DNA of 64,000 nucleotides, taken from NCBI RefSeq assembly GCF_041146395.1, contig NC_091002.1, positions 7,434,501 to 7,498,500 on the forward strand, in the 5' to 3' direction. The notes under the pieces are model-generated. The model had not been told where the DNA came from. It was given only the letters and a program-made list of their open reading frames with translations, and did not search any database. Position numbers and translations under genes: made by a program. Source of the stretch: Eulemur rufifrons (Eukaryota; Chordata; Mammalia; Primates; Lemuridae). Below are positions 1 to 12,125 of the stretch, one piece after another (position 1 is the first letter of the stretch; each line of letters opens with the position of its first letter).

Positions 1-842
1 ATCCACTTCCATGATCACTGATAGCGCTGTTGGCAGACTTCACGTCCTGGCTGGCTGATGGCCAGGGACATCCATTCCTTGCCATGGGGGTGGCTTCCTA
101 GGGCAGCTCACAACCTGGCAGCTGACTTCCCTCGGCACGAAGGAGGGTGAGGGTGAGCAAGACAAAAGCCACAAACTTTTGGTAACCTGATCTTGCAAGT
201 GAGAGCTCCTCACTTTTGCCACATTCTGTGTGTTGGAAACAAGTCACTAGGTCCAGCCTGCACCCAAGGGGAGGGACGTCCAAGGGCTGGGTGACCAGGA
301 GAAGGTGTCATGGGGCTGTCTCAGAGGTGTCTGTCATATCCACCACTGGTCCCAGTGACTCCTATTCCTCCCACATGCAAAACATACCCCTCCCCCACCC
401 TTCCGTGACAACACCAGCTCAGCGTCCTCTGCTCATTGGGTAAATGGGTTCCAGGTGTGGACGAGGTGCCTGGTTGCAGTTCCTCAAGAACAGCTCCTGG
501 AGGACACTCTGTCTTGATCTGTAGATGCAGATTAAAGAGACAAGTGATCAGCCCATCCTGCACACCCATGATATGGTCACGGAACAGACAGCAGACAGTT
601 TACATCACTGTAAACCCACCTTCCCTCATGGTGAGGGGAGATGGGGTGCAGAGAGGACTCACAGGTGTGTAGTGGTTCTGAACTCTGGCCTGGCAAATGT
701 TGGAAGTTCCTTGATTAGGTCTCAAGATTTGGGAATAATAGCTCTCCTGTGTCTTCTGTGTCCCCCATTCCTCTCTGAGCTGCGCTCCTGTTCCTGACAG
801 ATGGCACCTGTTTGCAGTTGGGCCATTTCCTCAGCCTGCTTC
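1..842. other. Non-coding flank or upstream RGS12 intron, nothing recognised
   Basis: Moderately GC-rich single-copy-looking sequence. Open frames are short and overlap on both strands. I see no repeat family, splice-bounded exon or promoter that I can support. Confidence 0.5.
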
Positions 843-1560
843 TGTTAAGGAACCCACCAGGGCCCACAGAAAGCTAATTACTGAGACAATGCGGATTGTG
901 AAAGAAGAAAGGATTTATCACAGGAGAAATGCTACTGGGAGGAGGGAGGTGTAAAGTGCCTCAAATTGGAAGTGAAATGAATAATGCATGAGGGGAGTGA
1001 GCATCACTATGTGTTTGGGGTGAGTGCAGGGCATGGCAAGCCCAGTGAGAAATCAACGTTAGCACATACATCCCATGATCAAAAAATGGTGGGTAAGTCT
1101 CTCTCAGGGCAGGGATTTTAGTAGTATAATGAGTGAGGGGTTAACATTGGTCATTCTTGCAGAGGGGGGTTGTGGGGATGGTCAGCTCAGCTGGTCCTTG
1201 GGCACAATCTGTGCTGAGGTGTTGCGTATCTTGTCTGGACAAACAGGTGGTGTAAGCCTTTGTATAATAGTTACCTTGTGGCTGCAAGGAGATTCCAGCA
1301 TTTCTGGGGAAAAAAACCCAGAAGGAATGCATCAGCGCAACAGAAAGTTACAAAGTTTTAGTCAGCAAATCTTATTGAGTCTGCTAAGAAACTGCAGTTG
1401 CTAAGTTACTGGTGTTGAGATAAAACTCAAGGTCCACGATATCACCAATTTGAGGCCACTTAGAGTAGCCAGTTCTAGCCGTAATGTGAATGCTGAAAGC
1501 TCACTGGAAACAAAAGGGAACTAAAAGTATTATTTAAAAAACATTTTCTTGCTTATGGAG
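843..1560 (-). mobile_element. LTR-like element (old retroviral LTR), family unassigned
   Basis: On the minus strand the sequence ends '...gggttccttaaca' at 843 after a 'gtgataaatcc' polyadenylation-like stretch (plus 909-921). This is the layout of the R/U5 end of an LTR. The right limit is soft, between about 1330 and 1560. No internal retroviral sequence or target duplication was found, so a solo LTR is likeliest. Confidence 0.45.
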
Positions 1561-4500
1561 ACAGTTACACTTCCCGGCGGCAGGACTTTTGGGGTCCAGT
1601 GCTCACTTTTCATTTTGTACTGCCCCTGGTCTCTTTAGTTCAAGCTGGCAGTGTTTCTGCTGATACAATTTTCTTAAAAACTTTGTGGGCCTCCTGTGAG
1701 TCTCATTGGTGTTCACTGCATCAGACAAGCCTTACCCGGAAATCTCTTTGAGATGAGCCCTTCTGTACTCCTGCAGGGAGGAATGATGCCCATAAACTTC
1801 CTAGAGGCCCACTTCCACAAGAGGGTCCATGAGGCACATGCCTAATCTCTAGAGGGACTGGTCCGTACCTTCAGTTACACATAACAGTCTTCACTTGACA
1901 TCACGTGGCCGTAGGCCTCACCTTGAATGGGAGCAGAGGTGTGAGCAGCTGGCTGGCTGGCAGTCAGGAGCCATGGGGCGGTGGGCTGCTCAGAGGAGAG
2001 CCGGGTGGCAGGAGGTGCGACGCTGATGACATGAGTTTAGAGAAGGGTGAGGTGAGAAGGAGACAGACAGGTGAGCTCTCCTGGGAGAGCCGCCCCACAG
2101 GGCAGTGGGCGTGCAGGCATGTGGGGGAGCGTAACTGTGGGAGCCATGGTCGTGGAGCGTCACTCCTAACCTTCTCCTGGGTCATTTAGATTCTGTTGGT
2201 ACAACTGGAGTTTGATGTTGGGGCTTCCTGTCCTGCCTTGCTGATAAACAGGTGCCCGTCAGTCAGCTACGGGTCTCTGAAAGCTCTTGGTGAGTGTTCC
2301 CTTCCGCAGACGTGACGGTGTCAGCCTGCCCTGGCTTTAAGCCTCAGGGTTTCCTGCAGGGCGGTTAGGGAGGCAGCGCTGCCACAGGTCACACTGAGGG
2401 AACCGGCGCAGGTGACCGAGCAGGGAGCAGGCGTGGGCCTGGCCTTTGGAGCCCAGCCTGTGGGCACTGTGTGTCAATTTGTGCGGGGAACGTTCTGGTC
2501 GGCTCTGGTGGGTGAAGAGTCTCTCGCCTGTGGATGTGGACCTGGCACAAGGCAGACAGCGCTCGCCGGGGAACTGGGTCTGGAGAGGGCGATGGGGTGA
2601 CGTGCTTGGGGTTAGGGGTTGGGGGTGGACTCCAGCTTCTCTATCCGTAGCCTAAAAGGTCCTGTCACTTTAGGCAGCTTGGAAATGTGCCCAGTGGAGC
2701 TTGGTCGGTCTTCTGTCTGGTTTCTGCCCTCCCTGCACTCTTTCCTGAGCCGGTGCTGAGCAGATTGTGGTGGTGGGCGTGGGCTGGGGGAAGCCCCGTG
2801 TTCACTCCTCCAGAGTGCCCGGCCCACGTGCTCAGGCGCCCTTTACGGAGACGCATGCCTGCCTACCGCCATCCTCTTGCTGGACTGGCCCTCGCCGCAC
2901 GTCCTGCTATTAGGTGGCGTCTCCTGGATATGGGCCTACGCGGCTGTGGCCATGGTGCACACCGAGCCGGCGCATGGGGCAGAGCCCACCTGATGGGGAG
3001 GAGAGGCCATGCTGCCTTTTGTAAAAGTGGGGATTAGGCATTTTGTTCATGATTATGACGGCCTACGTATACAAACTCACCAGCCCTCCTAAGTTAACAT
3101 TTTTTCCTTATTACAAAAGTAATTTTTATTCTTTTCAGAAAATTTAGAAAATATGGGTAGGAATGACTAAGTCGGGAGCCTGAGACAAGGTGCAGAGCGT
3201 TTCAGCCAGCCCTCCCTGCTTCACTCCCTTGCAGGTGTGCAGCAGGTGCGCCTCGCCCTCCCTCCTGGAGCGCCCCGCAGTGGGGCACACAGAAACCTCC
3301 CGCGATCACACGTCTGTGTGTGCCCCTGACCGGGGCTTACTATGGAGGCTTCCACGGTTTGTGGAGAACGTCCCAAAAGAGAGGGTGCAGGTGAGGGTAT
3401 GGGCAGCACCCGCTTGCCCTCAGGGTGTTGCCGTGTCTTCTCCGTTATCCACGTAGGTCTGTGGCTCCTCAGCTGCCAGTGGTGTACCGGCAATGATGAC
3501 AGTGACAGCTCAAGTCTGTGGTGCCCGTGGACTGTGCCACGCCTGTCCTGTTATCCCATTTACTCCTCACAGCTTCAGGGAATGGGCCCTGGATCTCCTC
3601 TGAGCCCACATGAGGACACCTGGCCAACGTCACACACATGGCAGGGCTGGCTTCCAGCTACTGGCCCTGCAGTCCAGGGGCTCTGCCTGGCATGCTCCCC
3701 TGGACTCCCTCTCAGCTCCTTCTTGGCGGTTGTGGTGCGGCTAGAGGTGCGCTCCCCCAGGCTGGGCTCCCCCAGGGGCCTTGGCATCTGTGTTCTTTCC
3801 CTCTTGCCTGGAGCAATGCCTGGCATAGGGAAGGTAACTGTTTGTGTGATGGGTGTGGACAAATAGCAGCCTGTTTCTTTGTATTAGCAGAACTCTTTTA
3901 AGTGCCCCTGGTGTTTAAGGGAGGGGATGTTAAATTCTATACTCAGAACATACTGCCTGACAAGAAATTCTTTTAAGAAAGGACACTTCCTTCTTTACTT
4001 CCAAAGTTCTAAAGCGTCATTTTGAGAGAGCAGGGGGTGTTGCTTTCCAGGGTGGGTTTGTGCTCCAGGCCAGCCCCCCTAGGGTGTCTGGGGGCTCCTG
4101 GGCAGAGGAATTGCACAGGGGCTGTGGCGCCGTGGGCACTTAAGCATTGTAGGTGCTTACTGGGTTCTTGGAGCTGCGTGGCTTGGCAGTGCTGCCCCAG
4201 GGCCAGGTGGTCCGATGTTGGAGGCTGCTCTGGGTTCAGTGTGTGCGACATGCACAGAGCACCTGTCTCTGGTGCTTTTAAAGATCGTGAGCTGGCTGAA
4301 GAGTTGTCTGTCTGTTCTGCTGATGGGTGGGGGGTCCTCCCACAAACTGCGGTGCCCCCACGCTCGGCTAGACTGGGCCAGACACACTTCAGTCATGGGA
4401 GAATAGAAAGAAACACACTTGATGGTGTCCGTGAGCAGCTCTGCTCCTAGGTGAGAGAGATTCAGTCAGGGCACAGTGCCTGCCTTGCTCCAGGGGGACC

Positions 4501-5479
4501 GTCACGCTGAGATGACAAGTTTGCAAATGCTACTTTTTCTGGTCAGCCTGTCCTTTCCGAGTTGCCACAGGTTGGAAGTCTTGGGGATGGAGTTAACAAT
4601 ACACACTGGTCATGCAGGGCCTGGGCGTGAGGCGTTGGCGAGAATGGCCAGCCCGCAGGGCCGTGCTTCCCGACATGCCGGTGGACCCCGGCACTCCCTG
4701 TTCTCAGGAGCCTGGGGTGGGTTTTGTGCCTTCGTGCAAGACCTGCCTTTTTCCTCTGAACGTTTGTGGCACTTTATCCATTTTTCCTACTCAGCCCTTG
4801 GTGGGCCCTTCATGCTCAGACTCCCTGCTTGTCTGTGGCTCTCGGACGGCCTCTCTGGCGGGAGCTGGCACTCCCGGTTGTGCTGCCTTCCCTTGCTCCG
4901 AACCCTGGTCTTCACAGGGAGGGACTGTTTTCCTTATGCTGCAGCTGCCAGCCTGGCTTGGAGTCCCGCACGCCATTGGCGCGTGGTGATGCCCTGAGTG
5001 GGGTAAAGGAGCCAAGACCCAGAGGTTAGGATGAGGGTTGTTCTAGCAGGCATTGCCCCAGCAGGGATGAAAGCGTGGAGAAGGTGTTGTTGGTTGGTCC
5101 AGTAAAGTGGCCTTGGTGATCGGCACCTGCCAGCTCATCTCCTGTGGTGCGTGTCCTGCTATGTCAGGAAGGACAGGTCCAGGTCAGGCTGGGTTGGGGA
5201 AGGGAAGGGAGAGTGGTCAGGGACTCAGCAGGGTCTTGGTGGGCGGCCGGACACAGGGAGGGGCCAGCGTTTGTCTGCAAGGGTGCGTCTCGGTGGGGGC
5301 AGGTGTCGGGTCTTCCAGGGTGTGTATGTCCCTGATGTGGGCGGTGGGAGAGGGGGGGCCGGGTGGGTGTTTGGCAGCTGTGGTGTTGGGAGGAGGCTGC
5401 TGGGACCTAATGCCTATGGGAGAGTATAGGGCCAGGATGGTGGGCAGGTCCTAGTTGGGAAGGGTGCAAGGTGCCCCCT
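1561..5479. other. Unique-looking GC-rich intron or flank, nothing firm
   Basis: Around 3540-3640 there is a weak minus-strand MIR-like patch (conserved core followed by 'acacctggccaacgtcacac'). Otherwise only chance open frames on both strands and several GC-rich low-complexity runs, for example 5190-5400, rich in GGG and GTG. No exon is supported. Confidence 0.45.
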
Positions 5480-5690
5480 GTCTGGGTAAGCCGAGAATGG
5501 GCCAGGTTCAAATCCGCTGCTGTCGTTAATTAGCTGTGTGATGGTAGACAAATTACTTTACATCTCTGTGCCTCCATTCCCTCATCTGCAAAATGGGAAT
5601 AACAGTACCGACCTCAGGGGGATGTTGTGTTGGATGACCCCAGTTACTCGTGTTAGGTCCTGAGAGTGGTGGCCCACGCGGAGCCTGGCA
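5480..5690 (+). repeat. MIR SINE
   Basis: Carries the MIR core order: 'ggttcaaatccgctgct', then 'agctgtgtgatggtagacaa', then 'catctctgtgcctccattcc' and 'tctgcaaaatgggaataac'. This is an ancient mammalian tRNA-derived SINE, sense on the plus strand. Confidence 0.85.
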
Positions 5691-5724
5691 GGCGCCATTC
5701 ATGGCTGTGATTATGTTGCTGTTT

Positions 5725-5731
<7 letters not shown>

Positions 5732-5756
<25 letters not shown>

Positions 5757-6075
5757 TGTTGAGACAGAGTCTCACTTTGTTGCCCAGGCTAGAGTGAGTG
5801 CCGTGGCGTCAGCTTAGCTCACAGCAACCTCAAACTCCTGGGCTTAAGCGATCCTACTGCCTCAGCCTCCCGAGTAGCTGGGACTACAGGCATGCGCCAC
5901 TATGCCCGGCTAATTTTTTCTATATAGATTTTTAGGTGTCCATATAATGTCTTTCTATTTTTAGTAGAGACGGGGTCTCGCTCAGGCTGGTCTCGAACTC
6001 CTGACCTTGAGCAATCCACCCGCCTCGGCCTCCCAGAGTGCTAGGATTACAGGCGTGAGCCACCGCGCCCGGCCC
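5732..6075 (-). mobile_element. Young strepsirrhine-type Alu, full length
   Basis: A long T tract (poly-A of the minus-strand element) is followed by a dimeric Alu ending in 'ggcgtgagccaccgcgcccggcc'. The 14-bp target-site duplication gctgtttagttctt is perfect at 5718-5731 and 6076-6089. The middle has the lemur-type extended linker. Confidence 0.95.
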
Positions 6076-6415
6076 GCTGTTTAGTTCTTGTTACTGACCT
6101 TTTCTCTTGTCCTCAGTGCAGCGAGACACTCTCTGCTGAGTAGGGTCAGCTTCTCTCTCCCGCACCAGGCGTGTGTGCACGGCGGGGCTGACTGTGCTCG
6201 GGTCTGTGCACCTGGCTGCGCTACCCCCCTGCATCTCCAGGCCCGGGATGCTGCCGGGCTCGGGGCAGGCATTTGTTTGGTGGTGTGAGTGGAGGAAGTC
6301 GTCAGGTTTTATACCAGATTGAAGCTTTAGAAAGGAATAGGGAAGTGTCATGGTAGCACTATTTGTTTCTAGGTCACTAGTCAGTTTTGAGTGACGAATG
6401 AGGAAAGGAAGACAG

Positions 6416-6728
6416 TGCAGGCTAAGCAGCCCTCATCCGAGATGCTCCAAAAGCCGAACTTTCTGAGCATCCACAAGACACCACATGGGTGGCTGAGATA
6501 GTGACACCTTTGCTTTCTGATGATTCAGTGTATACAAACTTTGTTTCGTGTACAAAATTATTAAAAACACTGTATAAACTTACCTTCAGGTTATTTGTAT
6601 AAGGTGTCTATGAAACATAAATGAATTCATCTTTAGACCTGGGTCCTGTCCCCAAGATACCTCATTAGGAATATGCAGAGGTTCCAAAATCAGGAAAAAT
6701 CCAGAGTCTGAAACACTTGTGGTCCTAA
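6416..6728 (-). mobile_element. MER2/Tigger-type DNA transposon relic
   Basis: Contains diagnostic stretches such as 'caaactttgtttcgtgtaca', 'ggtgtctatgaaacataaat' and 'gaccTgggtcctgtccccaa' in the order expected for a non-autonomous Tigger (pogo-like) element read on the minus strand. Confidence 0.75.
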
Positions 6729-7444
6729 GCTCTGGGACAAGGGACACCCGCTGTGTGACGTGGCTGTGACCCCTGCTGGAAGGCAGGACTGTGGTGTGGC
6801 AGCCACTGAATCTGAGTCTTTGGGAGGTGGCGAGGGCCTGGGAACCGCCTTTCCCAGCAGCCCGGACGGTGGGAGTGCAAGTCCGCGTTGGGATCCCCAC
6901 AGCCTTTTCTGCATTTCGCTGTTTGTTCTTCTGGTTTTACTATTAATGGACACAGTTTAAGGAAAAATTAAACTGTAGCCTGAACTTATAAAGTGTGACT
7001 AGGTATTAGGGTATTACTTTTATGAATTAGAAGCAATTTATTTTTAATAAGGAGAGGAACATGGCAGGAGTCTAATAGAAATATCTGGGAGCCTCCTAGA
7101 TGACAGTTAATCCACCTTATACCACACAGCGAGAGGGCTCCTCAGTGGTCAGGTGAATTGCAAAATAACGGTGCATATAAACTGGGCGATCAGGGCTCTC
7201 GTGGGGCAGTGTGTGTTACTGTTTGGAAGAGACAGCCAGAGGTTTTCTGTTCCTGGAGGAAACCGCAGGGGCTGGCTGGCCTCTGGCCCTGCAGCAGTTG
7301 ACAGTGATGACCAGCACTCACAGTTACCTTGGGAGCAGGAGCAACGTGGGTGTGTTTGTCTGCCATGAGCCAGATGCAGTTCTGAGCGTGTTTAGGTAGA
7401 CTGTTCCCTGCTTACACTGTATTCCCTTCCTCTCACCCCCAGTG
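6729..7444. other. Non-coding, nothing recognised
   Basis: Mixed-composition sequence with no repeat I can name and no splice-bounded open frame. Confidence 0.4.
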
Positions 7445-7915
7445 AAGTGTTTGTTTCCTGTGGCTGCTGAGACAAATTAGCACAAGCCTAGTGGCCTGAA
7501 ACAGCATAAATTTATTCTCCTACAGTGTGGGAGGTCTGATGTCCAATATCAGTCTGTCTGGGCTAAAGGTGAGCTGTTGGCAGGGCTGGTTCCCTCTGGA
7601 GGCTTTCTGGGGAGGGTCTAGTTCCTTGACTTTTGTGCTTCTAGAGGCCACGTGCCCTGACCCAGGGCCTGGCCTTGTAGGCCTCTCTCTGCTTCCTTCA
7701 GCCCTGGCCATTTCCTCTGACTCTGACCCTGTGCTTACAGGAGCCCACTCAGTCTGTGCTTACAGGAGCCCACTCATTAGTCTCCCCATCTAGAGATCTT
7801 AGCTTGATCACCTCTGCCATGGTGGAGTTCCTTTGGCCATGGGAGGTGACATCCACACGTTTGGAGGTTAGGACATGGGTGTGTTAGGGGCTGTCAGCCA
7901 GCCCATCACACCCCG
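7445..7915 (-). mobile_element. Ancient LTR relic (MaLR-like)
   Basis: 'tcctgtggctgctgagacaa' through 'cagcataaatttattctc' and the later gene-poor tail are typical of a very common mammalian LTR-class repeat read in reverse. Subfamily unassigned. A 22-bp stretch beginning 'tgtgcttacaggagcccact' is tandemly duplicated around 7727-7770. Confidence 0.55.
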
Positions 7916-8218
7916 TGAAGAAGAGCCAATGAATGGGAAGATCCTAAAACATGTTTCTTGGCCAACTCTAATATATACATTTTTAATGATGAATAATAAA
8001 TAGTTAAATGTCCCATCATAATATTGAAATTAGTAATATAGCACTACTCAGATATTGAATAATGTAGTAATTTACAGATAAATTGTTCATTTTTCAGTCT
8101 TACATATAAAAATTTTTATTTAAATATGCATCCTGTATGTATGTCAGTGTTTTCATTAAGTGACTCCACTTTTGGAGTCATTTAATAATAGACTTTCCAT
8201 TTTGTTTAGTTCTTTTGC

Positions 8219-8254
<36 letters not shown>

Positions 8255-8436
8255 CTCGCTCTCGTTTGTGTAAAAATTACTTTGTTACTTTGAATCTGTT
8301 TATGACTTTGTCTTTGGAAACTATCCCAAGACACAAGAATCTCTTCTAACAACTTTAAAACATTTAAGAAACGTGCTCTTTAAAAAACTACTCTCTGTTA
8401 TATTTTGGATCTTCACAACATAATTGCTGACTGCAG
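7916..8436. repeat. AT-rich stretch with a (TG)n microsatellite
   Basis: Low-GC intron sequence. Positions about 8220-8249 are an almost pure TG dinucleotide run ending in 'gcgtgctcgctctcg'. Nothing coding is seen. Confidence 0.85.
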
Positions 8437-8886
8437 TGGTCCCCAACCTTTTTGGCATCAGGGACTGGTTTCGTAGAAGACAATTTTTCCACAGACTGGA
8501 GTGGGGGATGGTTTCGGGATGATCCAAGCACATTACATTTATTGCACGAACCTCTCTGCTAATGATAATCTGCGTTTGCAGCTGCTCCTCAGTGCTAGCT
8601 AGCATCACTGCATGAGCTTTGCCTCAGGTCATCAGACATCAGGTGCTCGTAAGGAGCATGAAACCTAGATCCCTCACATGTGCAGTTTATAGTAGGGGTC
8701 ACGCCCCTGTGAGAATCTAATGCCTCCGCTGATCTGACGGGGGGCAGAGCTCAGGCGGTGATGTGAACGATGGGGAGCCGCTGGAAGTACAGATGAAGCT
8801 TTGCTCTGTCACCCGCTGCTCACCTGCTGTGCAGCTGGTCCTAACAGGCCACGGACCGGTACTGGTGGGCAGCCCAGGAGTTGGGG
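8437..8886 (-). mobile_element. MER1-type (hAT-Charlie) non-autonomous transposon
   Basis: Inverted ends are visible: 'cagtggtccccaaccttttt' at the left and the complementary '...gagttggggaccg' at the right. The inner parts ('ttttccacagactggagtgg', 'gagaatctaatgcctccgct', 'cacggaccggtactgg') are typical of MER1. No clear 8-bp target duplication remains. Confidence 0.85.
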
Positions 8887-9059
8887 ACCGTAGATTTACT
8901 GTATTGCTTTTTAAAGTGACCTTTAAAGGGTCCTGTGCAGAAGAGAGTCACACAGCAGGCCCGACACTGTGTCCTGAGAGAGGGTGCGTGCCAGGCTGGC
9001 CTGTGCTGTCGTCTGGGAACTTGACGAGAGGCTCCCTGTGCCTCAGCTGTGCGCAGTAG

Positions 9060-9440
9060 GGTTATGCTGAACCCCTGTCACTTCCTGGGGGTTTGGAGTT
9101 TCAGCATGTGCCAGGCAGAGGGTGTCCCTGTGACCTGTCCCCAATAAAAACCCTGGTGCTGAGTCTCTAACCGGCTTCCCCAGTGACAGCACTTCACACA
9201 GCAGTGTGTGCTGCTGGGGGAATGAAGCGCCTCCTGTGTGTCTCCCCTGGGAGAGGATTCTGGAAGATCGAGCCTGGTTTCCTCTGGACTTTGCCCCAGA
9301 TGCCTTTTCCTTTGCTGACTGTGCTGTGTGCACTTTTGCTGTGATAAATCCTGCCCCTGAGTGTGCCTCTGTGCTGAGTCTGTGACCCCTCCCAGCCATC
9401 GCTGAACCTGGCGTGGTCTTGGGCACCCGGCAGATTTGTT
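9060..9440 (+). mobile_element. ERVL-type LTR relic
   Basis: 'ccaataaaaaccctgg', 'gtgataaatcctgcccctga' and the terminal 'cgctgaacctggcgtggtctt' with 'gggcacccgg' match the R/U5 half of class III (ERVL) LTRs in sense orientation. The ends are not sharply defined. Confidence 0.55.
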
Positions 9441-10153
9441 TTCAGTGATAACCGGTAACTTTCAATTTTGAAGTCATACCTCCTGTAATAATGACATAAT
9501 TAAATATTGCATTTCTTTGCTTTTTTTTTTTTTTTTAATCTATTGAGTGACCCTGCGGTATTGATTGAGATTGTTTTAGACTAGTGTGTTTTCCCCACAT
9601 GGTACTTTGTTCAAAATACTTATGGAAGGGTTGTGGAACATGAGAGGGGATTTGTGACCCAATAAGGGTTTGGTCTTGGGGGTGTCCAGGTGCCTTTGAA
9701 CCTCAGGGTGTGGCAGGCTTTGCTTTTCACGCCTGGACTCTGCCATCCTGCCAGGTGCTGTTCGGGGGCAGCAGATCTGCCGGGAGCTGGAGCCTATGTT
9801 TCTGCCGGGCTGCCGGGTTGTGGCCCACACTTTGGGTGGGAAGGGTCTTTTCCTCCAGAACCGGGTGCTGGGGGGTACCGGAAGCAGCAGCTGCTGGGGT
9901 GCTGCACCCTTGCCCGAGGTGGCAGTCCTGGTCGGAATTAGCGTCATGACAGGATGCAGTTGAGGGAGATGTTTTCTACTTTGAAAAGAAGTTTCTTAGT
10001 CTTATTTTAAGATTTATTGTACGCAGATACTGCTTCTCCTTCACCTGGACAGTTATGTGGTACCTAGCGACTTTCTGTGATGACATTTGGGTAGTACCAG
10101 TAAGCATAGAAATACGGAATCTTTAATAATGAGCTATTATTTTTCTTCCTTAG
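9441..10153. other. RGS12 upstream intron sequence before the coding exon
   Basis: No repeat named apart from a T run at 9522-9537. Ends in the pyrimidine tract and acceptor of the RGS12 exon. Confidence 0.5.
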
Positions 10154-10253
10154 GGCATTATTTCAAGAAAAAATATGATAGCATCAAGCATTCCCTGGAG
10201 CGTGGATCAGCTGGAATAAGGAAATATGCTCCTTGCCTGGGAAGCACGTCGGG
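10154..10253 (+). other. RGS12: RGS12 5' untranslated part of the first coding exon
   Basis: The acceptor is inferred from a pyrimidine-rich stretch ending in CAG-like 'ttcttccttag' at 10143-10153, which places the exon start at 10154. The 100 bases to the ATG carry no in-frame stop immediately before the start but contain an out-of-frame ATG near 10226. The ATG itself has a purine-poor but G-rich context (gtcgggATGt). The exact exon start needs transcript evidence. An alternative acceptor inside this stretch would not change the protein. Confidence 0.6.
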
Positions 10254-12125
10254 ATGTATAGAGCGGGCGACCCGGGAAGGCGGCCACTGCCCCCTCGGGT
10301 GCGGAACGTGGAAGTTGCCCGGGGCAGGGCCGGCTACGGGTTCACGCTTTCTGGGCAGGCGCCCTGTGTGCTAAGCTGTGTTATGAGAGGGAGCCCCGCG
10401 GATTTCGTAGGCCTCCGTGCTGGAGACCAGATCTTTGCTGTCAATGACATTAACGTGAAAAAAGCTTCTCATGAAGATGTAGTGAAACTAATCGGGAAGT
10501 GCTCTGGCGTCCTGCGCATGGTGGTGGGTGAAGGTGTCGGCCACTTAGAGTCCTGTTCCAGTGACGAAGAAGGCGGACTTTATGAAGGAAAAGGCTGGTT
10601 GAAGCCGAAACTTGATTCTAAAGCCTTAGGTATAAATAGAGCAGAGCGAGTCGTGGAGGAAATGCAATCTGGTGGAATTTTCAATATGATTTTTGAGAAC
10701 CCGAGCCTCTGTGCAAGCAGTTCAGAGCCCTTGAAATTGAAACAAAGATCCCTTTCAGAGTCGGCCACTGCTCAATTTGATATTGGACATGAAGGTATAA
10801 ATAATCCAAATCCCCACATGTTTTCTAAGGAGGAAGTATCGAAAGTTATTAATGATGATTCAGTTTTCAGTATTGGACTAGAAAATCATGACGATTTTGG
10901 GTTAGACGCGAGTATTTTAAATGTTGCCATGGTCGTGGGCTATTTAGGTTCTATCGAACTCCCTTCCAAGAGCTCCAGCCTGGAGTCTGACAGTTTGCAG
11001 GCCATCCGCGGCTGCATGCGGCGCCTGCGGGCAGAGCAGAAGATCCACTCCCTGGTGACGATGAAGATCGTGCACGACTGTGTGCAGCTGTGCACCGACA
11101 AGGCCAGGGTTGTGGCTGAGTACCCGGCTGAGAAGCTGGCCTTCAGCGCTGTGTGCCCTGACGACAGGCGCTTTTTTGGGCTGGTGACCATGCAGACCAG
11201 CGATGATGGGAGCCTGGCCCAGGAGGAGGAAGGTGCCCTGCGGACTTCCTGCCACGTGTTTATGGTGGACCCAGACTTATTTAATCACAAGATCCACCAA
11301 GGCATTGCCCGGCGGTTTGGGTTTGAGTGCACAGCTGACCCTGACACCAATGGCTGTTTAGAGTTCCCTGTGTCCTCTCTGCCTGTGCTCCAGTTCATCT
11401 CCGTCCTGTACCGTGACATGGGTGAGCTGATCGAGGGCGTGCGGGCCCGTGCCTTTCTGGATGGGGACGCCGACGCCCACCAGAACAACAGCACCAGCAG
11501 CAACAGTGACAGTGGCATCGGGAACTTCAACCAGGAGGAGAAGAGCAACCGGGTCCTGGTGGTGGACCTGGGCGGGGGCTCCAGCAGGCACGGCCCGGGT
11601 GGCAGCACTGTGTGGGAGGGTGCGGGAGGGAGGGCCACGCAGCCCTGGGGGGCCCCCTGGAACGGGGCCTTCTGCCACGACCCCGATGGGAGCTCCCCAC
11701 TTGAGATCACTCCCCAGGCTGACAGGTTCCGGGACTTAAACAAGCACTTAGGACCGGCCTCTCACGTGGAGGTGCCCCTGGCTTCCTCGCGGAGTTCCGT
11801 CCCTCCTCCCAAGAGGGGCACCGCGGGTGCTAGCTGTGGTTTCAGCCAGCGGTGGCTCCCGGTCCACGTGCTCCAGGAGTGGCAGTGCGGTCATGCCAGC
11901 GACCAGGAGTCTTACACGGACTCCACCGATGGGTGGTCCAGTGTCAACTGTGGCACGCTGCCCCCTCCCATGAGCAAGATCCCAGCAGACCGCTACAGGG
12001 TCGAAGGCAGCTTCGGACAGCCCCCGCTGGGTGCCCAGAAGAGGGACTGGTCCAGGAAGGCTTTTGGAATGCAAAACATTTTTGGTCCCCATCGAAATGT
12101 TCGAAAGACTAAAGAAGACAAAAAG
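10254..12125 (+). CDS. RGS12: RGS12 large N-terminal coding exon (PDZ + PTB domains), partial gene
   Basis: Encodes the first 624 residues of regulator of G-protein signalling 12, a multidomain scaffold and GTPase-activating protein for Gi/Go alpha subunits. I chose ATG 10254 because it is the first in-frame ATG and gives the family N-terminus (MYRAG...). The open frame 21 bases further upstream begins only at a TTG. Residues about 18-94 form the PDZ domain, with the carboxylate-binding loop GYGF at 27-30 and a class-I-type His73. Residues about 220-386 form the PTB/PID domain, starting near VGYLGS (227-232). A Ser/Asn-rich linker (NNSTSSNSDSGIG) and a basic tail ending KEDKK follow. The coding part ends at 12125 before a GTAAGC donor, in phase 0. 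It has no frameshift or internal stop. In the human protein the RGS box, two Ras-binding domains and the GoLoco motif lie further C-terminal; they are outside this window. Confidence 0.96.

Noticed and set aside
8437..8886. Possible LTR
   Set aside because: Inverted ends and internal text fit a MER1 hAT element rather than an LTR.
11852..12112. Alternative plus-strand frames inside the RGS12 exon
   Set aside because: Shadow frames of the RGS12 coding sequence.
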